DNA of 6,307 nucleotides from Fimbriimonadia bacterium (GTDB taxonomy: Bacteria; Armatimonadota; Fimbriimonadia; Fimbriimonadales; Fimbriimonadaceae). A program made the position numbers and the translations under genes. Shown piece by piece: positions 1 through 5,516 of the stretch. Below the pieces are notes generated by a model. The model made no database searches and was not told the origin of the DNA. It was given only the letters and a program-made list of their open reading frames with translations. Within the stretch, counting starts at the first letter, position 1. Every line of letters starts with the position of its first letter. The stretch covers positions 1 through 6,307 of the forward strand of contig JALGXY010000457.1 of assembly GCA_029824495.1 (NCBI GenBank), given 5' to 3'.

Positions 1-663
1 GTGGTCTTGACATTCCACTGCAAAATGCCGATCTTTGTGGCACGGCAGTGGGTGCGGCACAGAACGGCACGGCTCAACGAGATCAGCGGGCGCTACTCGA
101 TCATGAAAGACGAGTTCTATGTCCCTGACGCCGACCAGATGCGGGTTCAGAGCGAAGACAATAAGCAGGCTCGGGGAGATGAGATGCTCGATCAAGATCT
201 GGCCGCCAAAATGCTCGGTCAGATGAGAGATGATCAGGAGCTGATCTACAAGAACTACCGAGAGATGATTGATGCTGGGCTTGCCAGGGAGATCGCCCGA
301 AGCAACCTGCCGCTAAGCCTCTACACCGAGTGGTATTGGCAGATCGACCTTCACAACCTGTTCCATTTTCTGCGGCTCAGAATGGACCATCACGCCCAGT
401 ATGAGATCCGCGTGTTCGCCGACGCGATGGCCCAGTGTGCCAAGGCGGTCGCGCCGCTCGCCTATGAGGCGTTCGAAGACCACATTCTCGGCAGTGTCCG
501 GTTCAGCAAAGAGGAGCTAAGGGCTCTCGACAGCATGCTTGCCGGTGAAGAGTGCCCGCTTGAAGGCCGAACCAAACGAATCTTCGAGGAGAAGCTCGAC
601 CAGATCCGACAGCTCAAGCCGAACCCGCCGACTGAGGATCCGCTTCCTCCGTCTCAATCCTGA
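1..663 (+). CDS. thyX: Flavin-dependent thymidylate synthase ThyX (5'-partial)
   Basis: ThyX methylates dUMP to dTMP in the cytoplasm, using methylenetetrahydrofolate, FAD and NAD(P)H; it replaces ThyA. The family signature RHR-x7-S is visible at residues 19-29 of the translated part (RHRTARLNEIS, followed by GRYS). The substrate-binding C-terminal half follows: R-x-x-LP near 100-104, the helix TEWYWQIDLHNLFHFLRLR (109-127), and AQYEIR (132-137). The reading frame is already open at base 1, and the first visible residues (VVLTFHCKMP) correspond to the strand just before the signature. The true start therefore lies upstream and the GTG at base 1 is an internal Val. The family often has SxNE where this protein has RLNE, a minor variant. 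The tail after about residue 195 is proline-rich and probably unstructured. The stop overlaps the next gene's ATG by one base. Identification is very secure. Confidence 0.96.
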   Translation: MVLTFHCKMPIFVARQWVRHRTARLNEISGRYSIMKDEFYVPDADQMRVQSEDNKQARGDEMLDQDLAAKMLGQMRDDQELIYKNYREMIDAGLAREIARSNLPLSLYTEWYWQIDLHNLFHFLRLRMDHHAQYEIRVFADAMAQCAKAVAPLAYEAFEDHILGSVRFSKEELRALDSMLAGEECPLEGRTKRIFEEKLDQIRQLKPNPPTEDPLPPSQS

Positions 664-1637
664 TGCGTGCCGCCATTGTCGGAGCAGGCATCTCGGGCCT
701 GGCTGCCGGTCGGGCCCTGAAGCAGGCTGGCTGGGATGTCCGAATCTTCGAGTCAAATCCGATTATCGGCGGCCGATGCGAAACTGCCCGGATTGATGGC
801 TGGACCTTCGACTCTGGCGCAACCAGCGCAGCTCCACGTGGCGGCCCTCTGGAGCAGGCGATCACTCAGGAGCTCGATACCTCCGACCTGGTTGAAATCG
901 CTCTGCCGATCTACATCCACTCTGGATCACGAACAACTCCAGGCTCCATATCCAAGAACCAGACCCCCCGCTACTGCTGGGCTTCTGGCTTTGATCGGCT
1001 TCCGAAATTGCTTGCGGAAGGACTCGACATCCATCTGGAGTCCAGTGTCAAGCAGATCACAGAGTCGGGCCAAAAGGTCGGGCTCATGGGCGAGGAGTTT
1101 GATGCGGCCATTGTCACCTGCCCTCTTCCTCAAGCATCGGCTCTTTTGGGGCCTGATTCCTCTCGCTCGATACACCGATCTCAGTACCGACGAACTCTCA
1201 GCGTGATGTTTGGGTTTGAGAGCCCATTTGTCGGTCCCTTCCACGCTCTGATCGATCCGACTCAGACTCATCCGATGACATGGCTGAGCGTAGAGACTTT
1301 GAAATGCCCCGGTGCTCGAGCTCCTGGGGGAGGAACGGCCGTCGTGGCTCAGATGAGCCGCCGATACAGCAAACGCCGATTTTCGGACTCAGACGAGAAG
1401 ATTTGTGAAGAGACTCTGATCGATGTTCATCGCGTCTTAGGAGAAGAGCTGGGAGCACCAGCTGTGCAGGCTGTCAAGCGATTTGAATTCGCCATGGCCG
1501 ACCAGGGCACTTCATTCCAGATGGCGAACCCAGATGGCTCCCGAATCGTCCTAGCAGGAGACGGGGTCTCTCGCCCGCGCATCGAGTCGGCCTATCAGAG
1601 CGGCCTCGACGCTGCAAAGAGAGTCTTGAGCTTATGA
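663..1637 (+). CDS. FAD-dependent oxidoreductase, renalase/amine-oxidase-like
   Basis: This is a soluble flavoprotein of 324 residues with a complete Rossmann FAD site. It shows GAGISG at 7-12, the ribose-binding acidic residue E30 at the end of the second strand (RIFES), and the amine-oxidase-type GGR at 36-38 followed by DGWTFDSGA (45-53). The C-terminal FAD-contact segment is LAGDGVSRPRIESAYQSG (297-314), as in renalase-like and COG3380-type NAD/FAD-dependent proteins. The length fits that compact group and is shorter than phytoene desaturases or monoamine oxidases (usually over 430 residues). The substrate cannot be read from sequence; oxidation of a small amine or a nicotinamide adduct are family possibilities only. 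No signal peptide or membrane segment is seen. The ATG at 663 overlaps the thyX stop (TGATG) and begins exactly at the FAD-binding strand, which supports this start. There is no good Shine-Dalgarno sequence, so coupling to thyX translation is likely. Confidence 0.88.
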   Translation: MRAAIVGAGISGLAAGRALKQAGWDVRIFESNPIIGGRCETARIDGWTFDSGATSAAPRGGPLEQAITQELDTSDLVEIALPIYIHSGSRTTPGSISKNQTPRYCWASGFDRLPKLLAEGLDIHLESSVKQITESGQKVGLMGEEFDAAIVTCPLPQASALLGPDSSRSIHRSQYRRTLSVMFGFESPFVGPFHALIDPTQTHPMTWLSVETLKCPGARAPGGGTAVVAQMSRRYSKRRFSDSDEKICEETLIDVHRVLGEELGAPAVQAVKRFEFAMADQGTSFQMANPDGSRIVLAGDGVSRPRIESAYQSGLDAAKRVLSL

Positions 1638-2251
1638 TCACTGCCGCCCTCTGTTCCGTTCTGGTCACCGGAGTCCTCGGCCAGGTTAAGATGAAGGTGA
1701 TCAGCCCTGCATCATTCTCCGGAACGATGGTCATGACGGCGACTCTCGCCAAAGACGGCACCTTGACTCAAAAAGCCGATGTCAACCTGATGCAGGATGG
1801 CGTGACGATGACCCTTAAGCAGACGGCGGTTTTTGCCAAGGATGGGCGCCCGGTCAGCAAGTCGCTTGAGACCAAAGTGGGGGAAGGACCGATCCAGAAA
1901 ATCGGCGTCACATTCGGCAAGACCAAGGCCCTGCTGGTCGTTGTCAATGATGGTGTGACACGCAAAGGTGAGCGCCTGATTCCCGAGGAATCGATCCTCG
2001 CCACTCCTGATTTCTGGCTGATCAGAGACAAGCCCAAAGCCGGCACCAAGATCACGTATCACCGGTTTGATATGGCTCGCCAAGACTGGTCAAAAACTGT
2101 GGCCGTCTATCACGGTCTGGTCAAGGTTGAGATTGGCGGCAAGCAGTCCAACGCCCACTACACACAGATCGGCGACACCAAGGCTTATTCCGACAAGAAT
2201 GGCGATCCGCTGCGGCTGGAGCAGCAGGGGCTGGTGTTTGAACGCGTATGA
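1634..2251 (+). CDS. Exported protein of unknown function, upstream member of a tandem paralog pair
   Basis: I do not recognise a named family. The 205-residue product starts with a hydrophobic stretch (residues 2-16, ITAALCSVLVTGVLG) ending at Q17. This looks like a short signal peptide, although its n-region has no Lys or Arg. The remainder is rich in alternating polar/hydrophobic strands (TMVMTATLAKDG, KIGVTFGKTKALLVVVNDG), suggesting an all-beta, periplasmic or surface protein. No Cys follows the signal, so it is not an obvious lipoprotein. The C-terminal half (about 137-196) aligns with the next gene: FDM-x4-W, V-x-Y-x-G-x-VK, A, then Y-x-D-x2-G-x-PL. The start is set by the ATGA overlap with the preceding stop, with a weak purine tract AAAGAGAG at 1616-1623. 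It may be a beta-sheet, lipid- or metal-binding-type protein, but there is no direct evidence. Confidence 0.8.
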   Translation: MITAALCSVLVTGVLGQVKMKVISPASFSGTMVMTATLAKDGTLTQKADVNLMQDGVTMTLKQTAVFAKDGRPVSKSLETKVGEGPIQKIGVTFGKTKALLVVVNDGVTRKGERLIPEESILATPDFWLIRDKPKAGTKITYHRFDMARQDWSKTVAVYHGLVKVEIGGKQSNAHYTQIGDTKAYSDKNGDPLRLEQQGLVFERV

Positions 2252-2904
2252 GTCTGTCAGTTCTTCTCGCCTCCATTCTGCTATTGCCGCAAGACGCGAC
2301 GCAGCCTAAAGAGCTGAAATCTCATATGCGGGTCATGATCGACCGCGATCCAGTCGGCACCCTCGACTACGTCATCAAGAAGACCCGGCAAGGCAGCACG
2401 CAGATCAGCTTGGTCCACACTTTTGCCTTGCCAGAAGGCAAGTCGTTTATCGTCGAAGAGCGTCATTACGACAAGACTGGTAAGCCCACAAGGTTTGTTA
2501 GGCGGAACCGTACAGGTGACGAAGTTGACGAAACGGAGGCCAAGTTTACGGCGACCAGTGCCGTCGTGGAATGGGAAGAGGCCGACACTCGACTGAAGGT
2601 GACTCAAGATCTGCCCCAATCAGTGACAGCCGCCGACAAAACGCTGAACTGGCCTTCGGACCAGCGGCTGCTGCCAGGCGCAAAAGAGGTGGTCTACGAA
2701 TTCGATATGGACCTCCTAGAATGGCGCAGGTTTGAGGTCTCCTACGTCGGTGCAGTAAAGCTCGTGCTCTTTGGTCGTACCTACGATGCCCGTCAGTTCA
2801 AGCGCGGAGCGGATGAGGACTGGTGGTATGACGCCCAAGGACTGCCGCTGAAGATCATCATCCGGTCAGAATCTGGCGTAATCACAGCAGAAAGAACCGG
2901 CTGA
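2248..2904 (+). CDS. Exported protein of unknown function, downstream member of a tandem paralog pair
   Basis: This is a 218-residue unknown protein with a very short hydrophobic N-terminus (MSLSVLLASILLLPQ) before a charged mature region starting near residue 16. It is probably exported, although the n-region lacks a positive charge. The start is forced: an in-frame TGA lies at 2239-2241, and the ATG at 2248 overlaps the previous stop as ATGA. Residues 146-201 share FDM (152-154), W159, V-x-Y-x-G (164-168), VK (170-171), G176, A181 and YD-x2-G-x-PL (194-201) with the upstream protein at nearly constant spacing. A weaker correspondence (KTGKP here, KDGRP there) runs through the first half. 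The two are likely diverged duplicates and may act together, for example as a hetero-oligomer. The predicted fold is mostly beta. No catalytic motif is recognised. Confidence 0.8.
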   Translation: MSLSVLLASILLLPQDATQPKELKSHMRVMIDRDPVGTLDYVIKKTRQGSTQISLVHTFALPEGKSFIVEERHYDKTGKPTRFVRRNRTGDEVDETEAKFTATSAVVEWEEADTRLKVTQDLPQSVTAADKTLNWPSDQRLLPGAKEVVYEFDMDLLEWRRFEVSYVGAVKLVLFGRTYDARQFKRGADEDWWYDAQGLPLKIIIRSESGVITAERTG

Positions 2905-2923
2905 ATCGTTCCACAATAGAGAC

Positions 2924-4183
2924 GTGGTTCAAGACTGGTTTCGTGATGCCAAACTCGGCATCTTCATCCACTGGGGAATCTACGCTGTCAAAGGCATCGG
3001 CGAGTCCTGGTCGTTCTTCAATGGCCAGATCTCTTATGACGATTACATGGGGCAGCTCCACGGCTTTACGGCCGACAGATATGACCCAGAAGCATGGGCC
3101 AAGCTGATCAAGAAATCGGGTGCGCGCTATTCGGTACTGACCACCAAACACCATGACGGCGTCGCCCTCTGGGACACGAAGCAGAACGACTTAAGCGTTC
3201 CCAAGAAGACCCCGGCAGCCCGTGATGTCTTGACCCCGTGGGTCGATGCCATTCGTGCTGAGGGCCTCAAAGTTGGCCTCTACTATTCTCACCTCGACTG
3301 GTCGCACCCAGATTACGCTTCGATCCACCACGACAACGGCAGTCCCTTCAGCCATACGAAGGGGCCGACCGATCAAGAGGCTTGGCAGCGGTTCCTCGCT
3401 TTTCATCGCGGCCAGCTCGAAGAGCTCTGCTCAGAGTTCGGCAAAGTTGATCTGCTCTGGTTTGATGGCGACTGGGAACGGGATGCGGTGACCTGGAAAA
3501 TGGAGGAGCTCCGTGAACAGCTTCTCGCCTGGCAGCCGGAGACAATCATGAACTCGCGCATGCTCGGCTATGGCGACTATCTGACACCTGAGCAGGGCGT
3601 GCCGATCATCCGGCCAGAGGGGCCGTGGGAGTTCTGCGTGACGATGAACGATTCCTGGGGCTACCAGGGCCGTGATACGAACTACAAGTCGAGCGGCGAG
3701 ATCATCCGAATGTTCTGCGACTGCGTCGGCCAAGGCGGCAACATGCTGCTCGATATCGGGCCGAAGGCGGACGGCACGATCCCAGAAGAGCAGGTGGAGC
3801 GGCTGGAAGAACTCGGCGCATGGCTCGACCGTAACGGCGCCGGCGTCTACGCCACGATTGGCGGACTGCCATTCGGGCACTTCAATGGCCCGACCACCCT
3901 CAGCAAGGACAAGAAGACTCTCTGGCTGTTCCAGAGCGGGGACCCGGGCGACACGATCCCGATCAAAGGCATCCAGACGGAGATCAAGAAGATCTCAGTT
4001 TTGGGAACAGGCCAGGTGCTGAGCCATCGCAAGCTCGGTGGCGCCGAGTGGAATCGAATACCCGGAGTGGTCTGGATTGAACGCCCGACCGAGTTTGACA
4101 AGCACGTGACCGTGATCCAGGTCGATCTAGCCGAAGAGATCGAACTCTATCGAGGCAAGGGCGAGCCGGTCTCGGTCAACTAG
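2924..4183 (+). CDS. Alpha-L-fucosidase, glycoside hydrolase family 29
   Basis: This is a retaining exo-glycosidase that releases terminal alpha-L-fucose. The 419-residue protein begins directly at the catalytic (beta/alpha)8 domain: WFRDAKLGIFIHWG (5-19), TTKHHDGVALWD (73-84) and GLKVGLYYSHLDW (114-126). The nucleophile strand is VDLLWFDGDWE, with D181 as the expected catalytic Asp. WEFCVTMNDSWGY (235-247) and GGNMLLDIGPKADG (271-284) follow. A small C-terminal beta domain occupies about 315-419. I do not assign the acid/base residue, which varies between subfamilies. The GTG start is the first possible one after an in-frame TAA at 2879-2881. There is no signal peptide, so a cytoplasmic enzyme acting on imported oligosaccharides or glycosides is likely, unlike many exported GH29 enzymes. 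No clear Shine-Dalgarno sequence is present; the gene lies 19 nt behind its neighbour. The substrate linkage is unknown. Confidence 0.95.
   Translation: MVQDWFRDAKLGIFIHWGIYAVKGIGESWSFFNGQISYDDYMGQLHGFTADRYDPEAWAKLIKKSGARYSVLTTKHHDGVALWDTKQNDLSVPKKTPAARDVLTPWVDAIRAEGLKVGLYYSHLDWSHPDYASIHHDNGSPFSHTKGPTDQEAWQRFLAFHRGQLEELCSEFGKVDLLWFDGDWERDAVTWKMEELREQLLAWQPETIMNSRMLGYGDYLTPEQGVPIIRPEGPWEFCVTMNDSWGYQGRDTNYKSSGEIIRMFCDCVGQGGNMLLDIGPKADGTIPEEQVERLEELGAWLDRNGAGVYATIGGLPFGHFNGPTTLSKDKKTLWLFQSGDPGDTIPIKGIQTEIKKISVLGTGQVLSHRKLGGAEWNRIPGVVWIERPTEFDKHVTVIQVDLAEEIELYRGKGEPVSVN
4176..4183. other. Convergent 3'-end overlap of the fucosidase and tsaE genes
   Basis: The fucosidase stop TAG (4181-4183, plus strand) and the tsaE stop TGA (4178-4176, minus strand) lie in the same eight bases, so the two genes overlap tail to tail. 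No T-tract hairpin lies between or immediately beyond the stops on either strand. Transcripts from both blocks probably run into each other or end by a factor-dependent mechanism. Confidence 0.9.
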
Positions 4184-4586
4184 GCTCGGTGATGGTGACC
4201 AGGCGGCCTGGCTCATCGAATTCAATTTCAACCAGGTAAGCCTCTTCAGCGTCAATCAGGCCGCCGAGTCGGTCTGGCCACTCGATCAGGCAGACATGAG
4301 TCTCTAAGCTGTCCTCAAGCCCGATGCCGAATGCCGATTTGAGCCGGTAGAGGTCAGCATGCAGAACCGGCGGCTCTGTGTTGTACTCTTGGATCAGGTT
4401 GAATGTCGGACTGCGCACCGGCTCGGTCCAGCCGGCAGCCTCGATCAAACCTCTTGCCAGAGTGGTTTTTCCTGCGCCTAACTCTCCTTCAAGAAGAACG
4501 GCATCACCTGGCTTCAGCCGACAAAGAAGCGATGCACCTAGTGCGCGCATCGCCTCTTCCGACTCGACTTGATGAACTTCAGCCAT
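4176..4586 (-). CDS. tsaE: tRNA threonylcarbamoyladenosine biosynthesis ATPase TsaE
   Basis: TsaE is the small P-loop ATPase that works with TsaB and TsaD to make t6A37 on ANN-decoding tRNAs in the cytoplasm. In the 136-residue product the Walker A motif GELGAGKTT is at about 34-42. The family signature V-x-SPTF is at 57-62, followed by LIQEY. The HADLYRL segment (76-82) and IEWPDR (101-106) complete the usual set. Length is typical for the family. I chose the ATG at 4586, which gives MAEVHQVES. A TTG seven codons upstream (4607) is in frame, but it would start inside the inverted repeat and add a segment not expected in the family. No Shine-Dalgarno sequence precedes the ATG. The gene is 47 nt downstream of the sugar isomerase gene rather than beside tsaB, tsaD or rimI, a common arrangement elsewhere. 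Confidence 0.94.
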   Translation of the reverse strand: MAEVHQVESEEAMRALGASLLCRLKPGDAVLLEGELGAGKTTLARGLIEAAGWTEPVRSPTFNLIQEYNTEPPVLHADLYRLKSAFGIGLEDSLETHVCLIEWPDRLGGLIDAEEAYLVEIEFDEPGRLVTITEPS

Positions 4587-4597
4587 GAGATGAATGG

Positions 4598-4625
4598 GCC
4601 AGTTCAACCATTTGGTTGAACTGGC
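4598..4625 (-). repeat. Perfect 12-bp inverted repeat with 4-nt loop upstream of tsaE
   Basis: The arms GCCAGTTCAACC (4598-4609) and GGTTGAACTGGC (4614-4625) are exact reverse complements around ATTT. The outer loop bases can also pair, giving 13 bp around TT. The repeat fills over half of the 47-nt gap between the isomerase stop (4634) and the tsaE ATG (4586), ending 11 nt before that ATG. Neither strand has a run of T after it, so a classical intrinsic terminator is not supported. It could be an mRNA-stabilising or translation-controlling hairpin, a U-tract-less terminator, or a dimeric repressor operator. The structure is seen directly; the role is inference. Confidence 0.85.
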
Positions 4626-4633
4626 TGGGGTGA

Positions 4634-5491
4634 TCAGGCTCGGCCGAAGATGTGATCCATCGCTGTTGAGGTGTTCATGCAGCGAACTTCCGGATAGTGT
4701 GTGTATCCAGGGATCATTTCAGCGGCGATCGGTCCGCTGTACTGGATCTCTTCGATAGCGGCCATCACTTCAGGCCAGTTCACATCGCCTTCGAGGATGT
4801 CAACGAAGCCGTTGATATTGCCGACGGACATGCGGAAATCCTTGAAGTGGATGCCGACAACTCGATGGCCGAGCGTTCGAAGCCAGTCTTCTGGGTGGCC
4901 ATACGGCATGATGTTGCCCACGTCGAAATAGCTGCCGAGATGCGCTGAATCAAAGCTGTCGATGAAGTCGCACATTTCGGTCGGGCTGAGCAGAAACTTG
5001 TTCCAGACGTTCTCGATGCCCATGCGCACGTCGCAGGCTTCGGCTGTAGGCAGACACTCTCGCATCCCACTGTAGGCACGCTGTTTGACTTCTGCATAGT
5101 TCTGCCGAGGTCGATCGGGAAGGAAGAATACGTCGACAGCACCCGGAATCGTCAACAGGGTGCGGCAGCCGAGCCAGCTCGTAATCTGGAGCATCTTCTT
5201 CAGATCTTCGATTGCACCGGCACGTGCCTCCATGTCCTCGTCGCCGACAGAGCGAGCCCAGTAGGTTCCGCTGGCGACACTAGCAACCTTGACGCCGGCA
5301 GCCTCAGCTTGAGCGAGAATGGCCTGGCAGTCAGCTTCAGAGGCGTCCACATTCAGGTGACCCTCGTGCCCGATTGCCACCTCTACAGCTTCATAACCGT
5401 GAGCTTTGGCTTTTGCAAAGAAGTCGGGAAGTGCCAGCGATCCATCGAGGCCGCCAGGATAAGACCAGTAGTTGATCGACTTGAGAATCAT
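4634..5491 (-). CDS. Sugar phosphate isomerase/epimerase family protein (xylose isomerase-like TIM barrel)
   Basis: This is a 285-residue cytoplasmic (beta/alpha)8 protein of the AP-endonuclease-2/xylose-isomerase-like superfamily. That superfamily includes L-ribulose-5-phosphate 3-epimerase, hydroxypyruvate isomerase, tagatose/psicose epimerases and inosose dehydratase. The four expected metal ligands are in place: E160 (MGIENVWN), D190 (SYFDVGN), H215 (VVGIHFKDF) and E258 (IAAEMIPG). A glycine-rich N-terminal strand and HGYEAVEVAIGHEG (31-44) carry the first barrel strands. The GHEGHLNVD segment resembles the position where family members hold a substrate-side residue. Substrate specificity cannot be decided from these residues. 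It starts 25 nt behind the sialidase-like gene, and the ATG immediately precedes a good first strand (ILKSINYWSYPGG). The neighbour suggests a sugar catabolic role, which is inference. There is no signal peptide. Confidence 0.88.
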   Translation of the reverse strand: MILKSINYWSYPGGLDGSLALPDFFAKAKAHGYEAVEVAIGHEGHLNVDASEADCQAILAQAEAAGVKVASVASGTYWARSVGDEDMEARAGAIEDLKKMLQITSWLGCRTLLTIPGAVDVFFLPDRPRQNYAEVKQRAYSGMRECLPTAEACDVRMGIENVWNKFLLSPTEMCDFIDSFDSAHLGSYFDVGNIMPYGHPEDWLRTLGHRVVGIHFKDFRMSVGNINGFVDILEGDVNWPEVMAAIEEIQYSGPIAAEMIPGYTHYPEVRCMNTSTAMDHIFGRA

Positions 5492-5516
5492 CGGCCCGAA
5501 TTATGACCCGAGAACC

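Noticed and set aside
634..649. GAGGA/TCCTC inverted repeat before the oxidoreductase start
   Set aside because: It is a 5-bp stem inside the thyX 3' end. GAGGA is about 25 nt from the ATG, too far for a ribosome binding site.
736..1206. Open frame of 156 codons on the plus strand within the oxidoreductase gene
   Set aside because: It is a +1 frame shadow, rich in Ser and Leu, over a well-supported FAD domain.
2882..2923. Open frame upstream of the fucosidase GTG
   Set aside because: No start codon occurs between the TAA at 2879-2881 and the GTG at 2924, so it cannot encode a leader peptide unless there is a sequence error.
3431..3880. Open frame of 149 codons on the minus strand inside the fucosidase gene
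   Set aside because: The plus-strand frame is a clear GH29 protein with catalytic motifs over the same bases. The minus frame is Ala/Arg-rich and has no domain.
4199..4211. Small hairpin CCAGG-cgg-CCTGG just past the fucosidase stop
   Set aside because: The stem is only 5 bp with no T-tract, and it lies within coding sequence for the TsaE C-terminus, so it is too weak to call a terminator.
5498..5505. ATTATGA-type sequence (minus strand TCATAATT) resembling a -10 box before the isomerase gene
   Set aside because: It lies in a 25-nt gap inside a likely operon and no matching -35 element is evident. One hexamer-like match is expected by chance.
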